NCBI GenBank assembly: GCA_964520985.1 | Contig: CAZFPB010000002.1 | Location: 62,001-126,000, forward strand | DNA from: CAYSGL01 sp964520985 | GTDB taxonomy: Bacteria; Pseudomonadota; Alphaproteobacteria; Micavibrionales; Micavibrionaceae | DNA length: 64,000 nt | Direction of reading: 5' to 3' | Part shown: positions 9,401 through 17,750 of the stretch, in pieces | How positions within the stretch are numbered: position 1 is the first letter of the stretch | How the letters are laid out: each line of letters opens with the position of its first letter | Made by a program: the position numbers and the translations under genes | The notes under the pieces: generated by a model | What the model was told of the DNA's origin: nothing | Database searches by the model: none | The model's input: only the letters and a program-made list of their open reading frames with translations

Positions 9401-9436
9401 AATAAAATACCTATGAGTTAGCTATTTTATTTATGG
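9397..9436 (-). promoter_or_regulatory. late promoter CATAAATA in a start-codon-masking hairpin
   Basis: CCATAATAAAATA (9397-9409) pairs with TATTTTATTTATGG (9423-9436) with one bulged base. On the minus strand the 3' arm holds the ATG of the protease-like gene and the 5' arm holds CATAAATA (9435-9428). Late transcripts should start near 9422 and lose the 5' arm. Confidence 0.6.
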
Positions 9437-10092
9437 AGTCCATTATAGTATTGGTTTACACGCACAACTAAAGGTTCTATGTGTTTTTCAACAGGTTCTT
9501 TAAATACCAACGGAACCACACCACGTTCAACACTGCACAAAATTACAATTTGGTCAATCTGAATATCATACATTTCGTGATACATTAAAGCGTATGCAGT
9601 TGCCTGAAGGAAGTAGTTTTCAATCATATCTCTACTTTTGTTGGTATTGCTTGTTTTAAAGTCTATGATTGATAAAACGCCATCCCATTCGCCAATACAA
9701 TCGACACGTCCAGCCACTTTAAGGATATCGCTATACAATGGAATTTCTTGAGCATGAATATTGTTAATCTTCTTCAGCATTAACCGTAATGCGTTAAATT
9801 GAGCGATGTGTATTTGCTGAAAGCCGTTAGTTGGGGAAGGATCGTTATTGAGAAAACGTTCAACCATTGAGTGAACAGCTTCACCACGATCAGCACATCT
9901 TTGAGTTTCTTGCTGCGCTTTAACAGGACCTAATGACTGTCTCCAATCTTCAAGCCATTGTTTTTCTCCTGCACCCAATATAGTAGTGATTGAAGGATAC
10001 TTATCACCATTTGGCGTAGTGTAAACGCGTCCAGAAGAGGAAGTTGAAGCCTGCATTTCTGCAGGCTTGATTAGGTTAAGATGAGTAAACAA
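9427..10092 (-). CDS. PD-(D/E)XK exonuclease (Cas4/RecB-like)
   Basis: 221 residues. YPSITTILG near the N-terminus, RGEAVHSMVERFL, and the catalytic core KVAGRVDCIGEWDGVLSIIDFKTS (Asp, then IDFKTS) followed by YFLQATAYALMY define a PD-(D/E)XK nuclease of the Cas4/MGME1 type, common in T4-like marine phages and probably used in recombination or DNA processing. The start is uncertain: TTG at 10092 is adjacent to the previous gene, ATG at 10056 is the alternative; neither has a strong Shine-Dalgarno. Confidence 0.82.
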   Translation of the reverse strand: MFTHLNLIKPAEMQASTSSSGRVYTTPNGDKYPSITTILGAGEKQWLEDWRQSLGPVKAQQETQRCADRGEAVHSMVERFLNNDPSPTNGFQQIHIAQFNALRLMLKKINNIHAQEIPLYSDILKVAGRVDCIGEWDGVLSIIDFKTSNTNKSRDMIENYFLQATAYALMYHEMYDIQIDQIVILCSVERGVVPLVFKEPVEKHIEPLVVRVNQYYNGLHK

Positions 10093-10374
10093 TTAGACTG
10101 CTGATCCAGGTGTTTGTTGACCAGTGCTACCAGGAGTAGAACTTACTGGTTGGTTAGGTTGAGTTTGTTGCGTGGCTGGAGCATTCTTTTGAGCAGCTTG
10201 TTGTTCTTTATTAAGTCGTTCTTGCTTAACAGATAATTGAGCAACAAGTTTAGAACGTTGAACGTTTAATGGGCTAATTCGACGATCTAGGTTACTGATT
10301 TGCTGTTGAAGAGCAGTAACTTCTTCAACAGTTCCTTCGGTCATTACTTGGTAATAGTCTTTAAATGATATCAT
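10093..10374 (-). CDS. small coiled-coil protein with Pro/Gln/Thr tail, possible internal-head protein
   Basis: 93 residues, family unknown. Residues about 16-60 form a coiled coil and the remainder is low-complexity Q/P/T/S. The N-terminus ISFKDYYQVMTEG resembles T4 capsid-targeting sequences, with a possible cleavage site MTE/G at residue 13. It overlaps the preceding gene by 4 nt (ATGA), so the two are translationally coupled. Confidence 0.6.
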   Translation of the reverse strand: MISFKDYYQVMTEGTVEEVTALQQQISNLDRRISPLNVQRSKLVAQLSVKQERLNKEQQAAQKNAPATQQTQPNQPVSSTPGSTGQQTPGSAV

Positions 10375-11468
10375 CGAATTCTACTCAAAATAAAATCAGC
10401 TACTTCTGATGAACTAACACGATTTGATGTTGGTTTCATATCAGCTTTTTTTTGCTCAACTCTAGGCTCGATTTTAGGCACTGGTGCAATATCAGCATCG
10501 TCGAACTCTTCGTTTTCGTCGTTATCGACATCAACTGATACTGATTTCTTGCTTGAAACGCCAAAATCAATATCACTATCATCGTCAGCAACCTCATGTT
10601 TCCACTTAGCAAGCTTCGCTAGCTGTTGTGATTCTTTCTCAGCAGCTTTTTTATTCTTGTTGTATGTGTCCATGTCAAGAAGTTCTTCTTCGCGCTTAAC
10701 TTTCGCTTTCGCTATTCGTGCAGTAGACTGTTGAGCGCGTTCCTCAGCTTCCTTTTGACGTGCAACAGCATCAGCTTTACGCGCATCAGCATCAGATTTC
10801 ATCATGTCGATTACTTGTTGTAACAGACTAGATACTTCTTCTTCACCAACGCCAGCATCCGCCGTCATGTCATCGGCACCCTCAGCATTTTCAGGATCTT
10901 GTTCGCCTTCACCAGGCTGTCCTTCCCCATCTTGTCCTTGTTGAGATGGATCTAGCTGTTGTTGTTCTTCTTGGTCTTCTTCAACTTCAGGCCATACAAC
11001 ATCAAGAATGTTAAACTGGGAACGTAATTGGAATAAAATCTCAGCGATTTCAGGTTGTTCGTCTTTTTTACGTTCATTAGCTAACAATGCTTGCAGCGCC
11101 TGTTCGAAATCATCAGCTTGATCACTTTGGACTGTTACACGAACGGTGTTCCCTGAGTCGTCTTCCAAACCAAAAGACACAGAATCATCTTTATTGATTT
11201 TGTCTTTTTGTTCTAAGTGTTTTAATTTGCTTAACACTTCAGATTGATCAAAATGAGGGTCGTCAACTAAACCATTCTCACGCAAAATGTTGTTGAAAGC
11301 TTCGCCAACGCGAACTTTGCCTTTCTTACGTGATTTTTTTGGGGAAGAAGATGTTACGCCAGGTCGTCTAACGAAACCAGCAAATAATGGAGATGCAAAA
11401 CCTGCAACAGCCCCAGCACCAACTGCACCGCCTGCAGCATCTTCGGATAATTTTTTAAGAAGTTTCAT
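10371..11468 (-). CDS. acidic low-complexity protein, probable prohead core / internal protein
   Basis: 365 residues, family unknown. The order is: N-terminal KLLKKLSEDAAGG with a possible prohead-protease site (LSE/D); a Gly/Ala-rich segment; a basic patch (SPKKSRKKGKV); a folded-looking region (residues 50-165); an acidic Gln/Glu/Gly-rich stretch; a long Ala/Lys/Glu helix; and a final EVADFILSRIR. Such composition is typical of scaffold or core proteins. A consensus late promoter precedes it. Confidence 0.6.
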   Translation of the reverse strand: MKLLKKLSEDAAGGAVGAGAVAGFASPLFAGFVRRPGVTSSSPKKSRKKGKVRVGEAFNNILRENGLVDDPHFDQSEVLSKLKHLEQKDKINKDDSVSFGLEDDSGNTVRVTVQSDQADDFEQALQALLANERKKDEQPEIAEILFQLRSQFNILDVVWPEVEEDQEEQQQLDPSQQGQDGEGQPGEGEQDPENAEGADDMTADAGVGEEEVSSLLQQVIDMMKSDADARKADAVARQKEAEERAQQSTARIAKAKVKREEELLDMDTYNKNKKAAEKESQQLAKLAKWKHEVADDDSDIDFGVSSKKSVSVDVDNDENEEFDDADIAPVPKIEPRVEQKKADMKPTSNRVSSSEVADFILSRIR

Positions 11469-11474
11469 TGGATC

Positions 11475-11522
11475 ACCGTATCTATAAACCGTACGGTATT
11501 TATACGGTTTATAGATAACGGT
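11475..11522 (-). promoter_or_regulatory. late promoter TATAAATA inside a long palindrome
   Basis: ATCTATAAACCGTA (11480-11493) and TACGGTTTATAGAT (11503-11516) are perfect inverted repeats, extended by ACCGT/ACGGT with one bulge. TATAAATA occupies 11504-11497 on the minus strand, spanning the loop. The outer 3' arm reaches the weak GGTGA Shine-Dalgarno of the acidic core-like gene. A start near 11490 would remove the 5' arm. Confidence 0.65.
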
Positions 11523-11536
11523 ATGGATTTACTGAA

Positions 11537-11788
11537 TTAAATGCCTTGTGGTTCTGGCTCGTCTTCTTCACCTTCTCCAACCAGCTTGAGTTGTACGATT
11601 TTGTCATACATCTCACGTTGAAGATCGCGAACAGCCGCCGCACATTTCAGCATTTCAGTTTTAGCATCTTGCTCATCTTGACGCCATTCGTCAAATACTG
11701 CAATCAGAACTTGTAGCTCTTTTGGCAGATCTGCAACAACAAAAGATTTTTCGCCGATGGTAATGCTAGTGGTTTTTTCAACGTTCAT
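11537..11788 (-). CDS. small conserved hypothetical protein
   Basis: 83 residues: an N-terminal beta hairpin (TSITIGEKSFVVADLPKELQ), a long helix (residues 28-70) and an acidic tail. It resembles short phage proteins of the DUF6447 type, but I am not certain. AGGAGATAACT precedes the ATG. It lies 13 nt downstream of the helicase gene. Confidence 0.6.
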   Translation of the reverse strand: MNVEKTTSITIGEKSFVVADLPKELQVLIAVFDEWRQDEQDAKTEMLKCAAAVRDLQREMYDKIVQLKLVGEGEEDEPEPQGI

Positions 11789-11801
11789 AGTTATCTCCTA
11801 A

Positions 11802-13106
11802 TTAATCTGACATTATATCTAGTAAAGATCTCTTCACGGGTACACTATCGTTCTTTGAAGAAATTAACGTTTGCATATTTGCTGCTTGGTTTTTCTTGGA
11901 AGAAATTCGTAAATTCTTGGCTTGTTTAAGTTCAATCGACTTACCTGTAGCATCAGAACTACGTGCTTTAAGACATGTCAGCTGTGTAATCCCTTCAGCC
12001 TTCATGGTTGGTGTTTGAGTAATAGCAAATTGCCAGTCAACGGTATTAACCTTAGTCAAACCACCAGCAGTGTGACTTTGGTTGAGTTCAGTAGCATTAA
12101 TTGCAGATCTATTAAGCTGGGAAGCAGATGCAATAATCATTCCTGTTTCTCGTCCAATTTCACGTAATTCTTCCGACGTACGCTTATCCTTTTCTGATAC
12201 GTTATCAGCACTGACTTTATCGTTTGGTGACATAATATCAATGTAATCAACTGCCATAAGTTTAGGCAATTTACCATACGCTAATTGATATTCTTTCAAG
12301 TAAGCTCTAATGGCGTTTGCGTTCGAGTTGACTGGAAGTTCTTTAATTACAAATCGACCTAACGATTTACCTTTGCGATTAAGTTCTTCAGCTACTTGTT
12401 GATATTTCGCATTGACTTCAGATGTTGTAACGCCAGTAAACATTAAGTCGAGACGTTGACTGATCATCTTCTCAGACAGTTCAAGCGATATGTACAGTAC
12501 GTCATGCCCTTGGCTAATGTAATTAACACACAAGTTGGTGAGATGAACAGATTTACCACCACCAGAGTTCGCGCAGAACATAATCATTTCAGTTTCTGCT
12601 AACCCACCACCTAACAAATCATCTAGGCATTCATATCCTGTAGATGTGCGTAGTGGTGTTTCTGCTAATTTCTCCAAACGTCCTAATGGATCATCAAAAT
12701 AATCAAGACCGAGATTTCTATCAAGAGAAATAGTTAATGCATCCCGCAATTCTTGTTCGATATTATCACAATTGCCATCATTTAATTTCGCAGCTGCATT
12801 GATAATTGCATGTTCAACTGCTTTAAATTTGCAAAACTTTTCAATTTCAGTGCAGCAATAGTCGAGATCTTGAGGGTTGAGTTGCTGAATGGTGAATTTG
12901 TCGTTAGTTTCTGCAGCTATTTGCTGCGGGGACGGAACACCACTGAACTGTTCATAATATTGAAGAATAAATGCAACGCTGGAACGTAATTCTGGATCAA
13001 AATACTTGGAACGAAGAATCGATCTACAACGAATGAACGTATCTGTGTGAGAGATTAGATATTCAATTAATAGTTTTTGTTTTTGTGTAGAAAATGCTGG
13101 TTTCAT
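11802..13106 (-). CDS. 41: replicative DNA helicase (gp41, DnaB family)
   Basis: 434 residues from the ATG at 13106. The N-terminal helical domain (about 1-150) is followed by a RecA-type motor: Walker A NSGGGKSVHL, LYISLELSEKMISQRLD, Walker B KLMAVDYIDIM, and IIASASQLNRSA. T4 gp41 is 475 residues. It unwinds the fork 5'-3' as a hexamer and would work with the gp61-like primase encoded at 23.5-24.5 kb. Confidence 0.92.
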   Translation of the reverse strand: MKPAFSTQKQKLLIEYLISHTDTFIRCRSILRSKYFDPELRSSVAFILQYYEQFSGVPSPQQIAAETNDKFTIQQLNPQDLDYCCTEIEKFCKFKAVEHAIINAAAKLNDGNCDNIEQELRDALTISLDRNLGLDYFDDPLGRLEKLAETPLRTSTGYECLDDLLGGGLAETEMIMFCANSGGGKSVHLTNLCVNYISQGHDVLYISLELSEKMISQRLDLMFTGVTTSEVNAKYQQVAEELNRKGKSLGRFVIKELPVNSNANAIRAYLKEYQLAYGKLPKLMAVDYIDIMSPNDKVSADNVSEKDKRTSEELREIGRETGMIIASASQLNRSAINATELNQSHTAGGLTKVNTVDWQFAITQTPTMKAEGITQLTCLKARSSDATGKSIELKQAKNLRISSKKNQAANMQTLISSKNDSVPVKRSLLDIMSD

Positions 13107-13165
13107 CAATTACCCTTTTATTGTTATAGTTATACGATTTTAAAGCAATAATAATTGCTAAAAGT

Positions 13166-14140
13166 TTAGTCGACAACGACAATATATGGGAATACATTTC
13201 GAATAGCACTATCTTGAGCCGCCATTTCAGCGCCAGCGAAAATAATATTTGCTGGTGATAAAGCATTTATATTGATTAATCTATCAAATATGCGATCGAA
13301 TGCTGTGTATGGTGGGTTAGTTAATAAAATAAAATTCTGTCCTGATAAACCTAAGAATTCAACGTTTGATCCTGAAAGTACGGTTCCATTAGAAAAAGCA
13401 TCAGGTGTCGTCGAACGATTTATTATGTCAAAGCTGCGAACCGTATAGCTTTTACCTAAGATGTGAACAGTGTTAATGCCATTCCACGGAGACGGTGTAA
13501 TAGCTGGCGTTTCAATTCCAAGGTAATTGATAGTAGCAGTCGTGGTTCCTGAATATCTAATAGATAGACTGTTAATCTGTGGATCGTTATTCTCTGTTGC
13601 TATAGTTAAGATATTACTGTTTGTAATTGCAAATGTACTTTGTTGTGTTGCTTGTGGCACAGGTTGAATAATACGATTAGCAGACATAGTGCTAATGCAT
13701 TGAGCAACACCTGATTCATTACGCGTAAATGTGATGTCACACGAATAATAATCAATAGGAGTTACAGTATAGCTATCAGGTGGTAATTCTACATGTATAA
13801 CAGTTCCATTTGGTCCTGGCCGATTTACTACCACTTGAATGATAGGATATGTACCAAGGTTATGCTGAACACGCCACGTAAGTCGTTGAATAGTTTGTTC
13901 GTGGTTGTACAACATTGTACGCTGTACCCAATCCTCTAAACCATCGACAGGAGGAGTTGTTGTAGGAACTAAGTTTCTCTCAGCAGTAGTTTTCGAAATG
14001 TGTAATCTACCAAGACAATTGTTGGTGATAATGCAACGATCGATAACATCCAACCCATATGGATTAAGAGGAACGCGAATGTGTCGATTGCACGTATCAC
14101 ATTGATAAACGCTTTCCTTTCCTGTTAAATTAATCGCCAT
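13166..14140 (-). CDS. virion-like protein with N-terminal zinc-binding motif
   Basis: 324 residues, family not recognised. The N-terminus has CDTCNRHI and later CIITNNC, a likely zinc ribbon. Residues about 95-160 look like a beta-rich module often seen in baseplate or neck proteins (PIIQVVVNRPGPNGTVIHVELPPDSYTV). The rest is beta-rich with many Thr/Ser/Asn. It starts 3 nt after the next gene's end, in a late-promoter unit. Confidence 0.6.
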   Translation of the reverse strand: MAINLTGKESVYQCDTCNRHIRVPLNPYGLDVIDRCIITNNCLGRLHISKTTAERNLVPTTTPPVDGLEDWVQRTMLYNHEQTIQRLTWRVQHNLGTYPIIQVVVNRPGPNGTVIHVELPPDSYTVTPIDYYSCDITFTRNESGVAQCISTMSANRIIQPVPQATQQSTFAITNSNILTIATENNDPQINSLSIRYSGTTTATINYLGIETPAITPSPWNGINTVHILGKSYTVRSFDIINRSTTPDAFSNGTVLSGSNVEFLGLSGQNFILLTNPPYTAFDRIFDRLININALSPANIIFAGAEMAAQDSAIRNVFPYIVVVD

Positions 14141-14143
14141 TGG

Positions 14144-14698
14144 TTACTCGATAGTTGGATATTTTGTCATGGATGATACGCGTACAGCGTAGAAATACGG
14201 AATATTAAACAACATTACTTCTGTATCTGCACGTAGCGCTTCACATAAATTGTCATTTGTATATGTGTATTTAATCAAATCAGCAACAATGTCTAATGCA
14301 GCGTGCTCGTCGTCACCTAACGTTTCAATAATTTGTTTATATTCAGCAGATGAGTCTGTCACATTACGATTGTATAGAAATTGGTACTTATCTGGGGGAA
14401 ACACATAAAATAAATCTGTGTTTTCAGGTTGCTCTTTAAGATAACTGTGAGTAAACACAGCCCGGCCTCGCAATCCTGAAATATTAAAGGCGCGGTCATA
14501 TGCTTCTGTTACGATATTATTATGTTTCTGATGACGTACTTTAACGCGTTTAACATCAGCATATGATACTGGCAGGTGTTTATACAAAGGTTTTCCGTTA
14601 CTTTCACGTAGGAATTGAGAACAATTCAATACGATTTCTTCATATTGATTGCGATATAGGTGATCGATTTGAGGTGAAAGTAAATGTTCAACGCGCAT
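14144..14698 (-). CDS. hypothetical protein, probable late/virion protein
   Basis: 184 residues, no recognisable family. Contains GRAVFTHSYLKEQPENTDLFYVFPPDKYQFLYNRNV, which could be a structural module. It heads a two-gene late unit. Its start codon lies within a 14-bp hairpin and CATAAATA lies in the upstream arm. Confidence 0.6.
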   Translation of the reverse strand: MRVEHLLSPQIDHLYRNQYEEIVLNCSQFLRESNGKPLYKHLPVSYADVKRVKVRHQKHNNIVTEAYDRAFNISGLRGRAVFTHSYLKEQPENTDLFYVFPPDKYQFLYNRNVTDSSAEYKQIIETLGDDEHAALDIVADLIKYTYTNDNLCEALRADTEVMLFNIPYFYAVRVSSMTKYPTIE

Positions 14699-14737
14699 AA
14701 TAAACCCTATGTAATTGGATTATTTATGCGCGTTGAA
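14687..14737 (-). promoter_or_regulatory. late promoter CATAAATA in a 14-bp start-codon-masking hairpin
   Basis: TTCAACGCGCATAA (14687-14700) and TTATGCGCGTTGAA (14724-14737) are perfect inverted repeats. On the minus strand the ATG (14698) is in the 3' arm and CATAAATA (14728-14721) begins in the 5' arm. A start near 14715 would give RNA without the 5' arm. Confidence 0.7.
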
Positions 14738-14741
14738 AAGG

Positions 14742-15002
14742 TTAGTTTGTTTTTGCTTTTTGAGAAATGATGCTGTCAAGTAATTCGTTACATGCAGCGA
14801 TGTTTGGCTGAATCATGCATTTAGGACCCATAACAATTTCATTAAGCAGATAAGCAAAATCAGTTTGTAGTTTATAAGTGTCGTTTGGACCTGATTTAGT
14901 TCTTGCGGGTTTTGGAAGATCCTGAGTTATCGAATTAAACATCGCAGTAAGATGTCTGACAATTTGATTAACGTCACGTTCTTTTTGTTCATGAGCGGTC
15001 AT
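14742..15002 (-). CDS. small hypothetical protein
   Basis: 86 residues, family unknown, probably helical (VNQIVRHLTAMFNSI, LQTDFAYLLNEIVMG, ACNELLDSIISQKA). Transcribed leftward from the divergent promoter region 15003-15157. Confidence 0.6.
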   Translation of the reverse strand: MTAHEQKERDVNQIVRHLTAMFNSITQDLPKPARTKSGPNDTYKLQTDFAYLLNEIVMGPKCMIQPNIAACNELLDSIISQKAKTN

Positions 15003-15157
15003 ATGTTGTTCCTTTGTTATTGTTAGTGGTTGTGATATTCGTATACTTATTATTTGTTGTCAACAGTTGAAAAATGTATTAAGAATTGTGTATCGTCTTG
15101 ATTGTTGTAAAATAACAAAAATTATAAAAATTAAACAGTCTCTGTAAATAGATCACT
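15003..15157. promoter_or_regulatory. divergent sigma70-type promoters
   Basis: Leftward: TTGACA (15063-15058), 17 nt, GAATAT (15040-15035). Rightward: TTGATT (15098-15103), 17 nt, ATTATA (15121-15126), serving the nucleotide-metabolism operon. Confidence 0.5.
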
Positions 15158-15637
15158 ATGAAATTACGTTACGCCAAAGCTCACATGCAAGCAGCACGTG
15201 TGTACTCGAACCTTTCTTTTTGTAAGCGACGTCGGGTTGGGTGTGTGATCGTACATGGGGATTCAATAATATCTATGGGCTGGAACGGAACGCCACCTGG
15301 CGAAGACAATTGTTGTGAGGATCATCATGGTAACACAAAACCTACAGTACGCCATGCAGAAGACAATGCGATCCGAAAATTGATTCCTCTATTAAGCGCT
15401 CATATTGATAAACAGCATCTGACGTTGTTTGTAACAACCTCTCCATGTATTTTATGTGCTAAGAAAATTGTACAGGCAGGAATCCCCTCAGTCGTATATT
15501 GTGATAACTATCGCATTTCAGATGGCTTGCAGTATCTTCGTAGTAACGGTGTTCGAATTTCCCGTTTGAAGTCACAAAGTATTTTCTCGCAACTTGTAAC
15601 AAGAATTAAAACTATAATAAAAAGTATAAGGAACTGA
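15158..15637 (+). CDS. cd: dCMP deaminase
   Basis: 159 residues. HAEDNA supplies the zinc His and the catalytic Glu; SPCILC supplies the two zinc Cys. The enzyme converts dCMP to dUMP, the substrate of the ThyA encoded at 40.5 kb. Extra Cys/His upstream (NCCEDHH) match the regulatory zinc site of phage dCMP deaminases. First gene of a run with NrdA, thioredoxin and NrdB, with 1 nt to the next gene. Confidence 0.9.
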   Translation: MKLRYAKAHMQAARVYSNLSFCKRRRVGCVIVHGDSIISMGWNGTPPGEDNCCEDHHGNTKPTVRHAEDNAIRKLIPLLSAHIDKQHLTLFVTTSPCILCAKKIVQAGIPSVVYCDNYRISDGLQYLRSNGVRISRLKSQSIFSQLVTRIKTIIKSIRN

Positions 15638-15638
15638 A

Positions 15639-17432
15639 ATGCAACAAATCCATGGTATTACAATAGATTCATCACGTGATCAATTGTTTGACGAACTTGG
15701 ACTCCGTCGTCTTCGTGAATCTTACATGAGAGCTGATGAAATCAGTCCTCAGCAACGGTTTGCTTTCGTAGCTAAACAATTCGGAAGTAACATAGATCAC
15801 GCTCAACGTCTTTATGGATATTCCAGCAAGCATTGGTTGTCGTGGTCCACCCCTATTTTGTCTTTTGGCCGTACTGAGCGTGGAATGCCGATATCATGCT
15901 TCCTCCCGTACATTCCAGATACGTCAAAAGGGTTGGTTGATACGTTATCAGAAGTTAACTGGCTGTCTATGTTGGGGGGCGGTGTTGGTATTGGCGTTGG
16001 GATTCGATCCGTTGATGATAAATCTACTGGTGTAATGCCTCACCTTAAAATATACGACGCCTCTTCGTTAGCTTATCGTCAAGGAACCACACGTCGGGGC
16101 AGTTATGCTGCATATCTTGATATTTCCCATCCTGAAATTGTTCAGTTTATGGAAATCCGTAAACCAACAGGCGATCATAATATTCGATGTTTGAATCTGC
16201 ATCATGGTATTAATATCACTGACGATTTCATGGAAATAATTGAACGATCTATGATAGATCCAGCAGCTGACGATTCATGGAATTTAGTAGATCCTCATTC
16301 GAAAGAAGTTCGTGAAACTGTATCTGCTCGTAAATTGTGGGAGAAGTTAATTGAACTTAGAATGCATACTGGTGAGCCGTATTTGCATTTTATTGACACT
16401 ACGAACAGAGCACTCCCCCAATACCAAAAAGATCTGGGCTTAACAGTAAAGCAATCTAATTTGTGCACGGAAATTACACTGCCGACAAACCACGAACGTA
16501 CAGCTGTTTGCTGTTTAGCATCTGTTAATCTTGAATATTACGACGAATGGAAAAATAATCCATTATTCCTGGCTGATATTGCAGAAGCTCTGGATAACGT
16601 GCTGACGTATTTTATTGAGAATGCCCCTGACACAATTAGCCGAGCTAAATTCTCTGCATATAGAGAACGCAGCATCGGAATTGGTGCATTAGGATTCCAT
16701 GCATATCTACAATCGCATTTGATTCCGTTTGAATCGGTGCAAGCTAAGTCGAAGAATATTCAAATCTTCAAACACATGAAAGAAAAACTACATGAAGCAA
16801 ACCTGAAATTAGGTGCTGAACGTGGTGAAGCACCTGATGCTGCAGGAACAGGATTAAGATTCTGTCATACAATGGCAATTGCGCCAAATGCAAGCAGCTC
16901 AATTATTATGGGTAATACGTCACCATCCGTTGAACTGTATCGAGCTAATGCTTACAAGCAAGACACATTATCTGGTGCTTTTATTAATAAAAATAAGTTC
17001 TTAGATAAGATCCTCAAAGATTTGTGCGCGCAAGATAGTAACTTAAATTACGATGAGATTTGGTCTAGTATTGTAAGTAACGATGGATCAGTTCAACACT
17101 TAACAGACATTTTAGATGAATGGACACGTGATGTGTTTAAAACAGCAATGGAAGTAAACCAGTTGTGGGTTGTTAATCATGCTGCAGACCGTCAACCGTT
17201 TATCGACCAAGCTCAATCCATAAACGTATTTTTTAGACCTAATTCTAATGTTAAGTATATTCATAGTGTGCATTTCGCAGCGTGGAAACGTGGTCTTAAA
17301 ACGATGTATTATTGCCGCTCAGAAAAGCCTGGCAAAGCAGATAAAGTTGCAAGGCAAATTGAACGTAATATTATTGAAGAGTTAGATATTAAAGCGTTAA
17401 CGGAAGAAGAAGGTTGTTTAGCGTGCGAGTAA
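15639..17432 (+). CDS. nrdA: ribonucleotide reductase class I, large subunit (short form)
   Basis: 597 residues, shorter than E. coli or T4 NrdA (about 750): the N-terminal ATP-cone is missing, so dATP feedback inhibition is probably lost. Active-site elements are present: PISCFLP (first Cys), SNLCTEITLP (Asn, Cys, Glu), TAVCCLAS (second Cys of the redox pair), and a C-terminal CLAC pair for re-reduction. Reduces ribonucleoside diphosphates using the NrdB radical and the adjacent thioredoxin. Confidence 0.93.
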   Translation: MQQIHGITIDSSRDQLFDELGLRRLRESYMRADEISPQQRFAFVAKQFGSNIDHAQRLYGYSSKHWLSWSTPILSFGRTERGMPISCFLPYIPDTSKGLVDTLSEVNWLSMLGGGVGIGVGIRSVDDKSTGVMPHLKIYDASSLAYRQGTTRRGSYAAYLDISHPEIVQFMEIRKPTGDHNIRCLNLHHGINITDDFMEIIERSMIDPAADDSWNLVDPHSKEVRETVSARKLWEKLIELRMHTGEPYLHFIDTTNRALPQYQKDLGLTVKQSNLCTEITLPTNHERTAVCCLASVNLEYYDEWKNNPLFLADIAEALDNVLTYFIENAPDTISRAKFSAYRERSIGIGALGFHAYLQSHLIPFESVQAKSKNIQIFKHMKEKLHEANLKLGAERGEAPDAAGTGLRFCHTMAIAPNASSSIIMGNTSPSVELYRANAYKQDTLSGAFINKNKFLDKILKDLCAQDSNLNYDEIWSSIVSNDGSVQHLTDILDEWTRDVFKTAMEVNQLWVVNHAADRQPFIDQAQSINVFFRPNSNVKYIHSVHFAAWKRGLKTMYYCRSEKPGKADKVARQIERNIIEELDIKALTEEEGCLACE

Positions 17433-17441
17433 TCGCACGCT
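17420..17441 (+). other. hairpin over the nrdA stop codon
   Basis: GCGTGCGA GTAA TCGCACGC forms an 8-bp stem without a following T-run, so it is more likely a processing or stability element than a terminator. Confidence 0.5.
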
Positions 17442-17460
17442 CCATCACAGGAGAAATATT

Positions 17461-17718
17461 ATGATTCCACAACAAGGCACAGCGTTATTAAAATTTTCAG
17501 CTACATGGTGCGGTCCTTGCAAAATGTTAGCAGGTGTAATTTCCCAAGTACAGCTTGATGTTCCAGTAGTAGAAATCGACGTTGATCAGCAGGAAGACCT
17601 TACTAATCAATATAGAATTCGTGGTGTTCCGACGTTGGTATTGGTTAAAGATGGCGTTGAAGTAAAACGAGCTGTAGGTGCAATGTCAGCTACTCAATTA
17701 CAAGATTTTGTCAAGTAA
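17461..17718 (+). CDS. thioredoxin
   Basis: 85 residues with the active site ATWCGPCKML and the cis-Pro loop RGVPTLVLVKDG. It is a short thioredoxin fold lacking part of the N-terminal strand-helix. Placed between nrdA and nrdB, it is the likely electron donor for ribonucleotide reduction. Confidence 0.92.
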   Translation: MIPQQGTALLKFSATWCGPCKMLAGVISQVQLDVPVVEIDVDQQEDLTNQYRIRGVPTLVLVKDGVEVKRAVGAMSATQLQDFVK

Positions 17719-17750
17719 TATAATAATTATAATACCTTTGGAGTTTTTAA

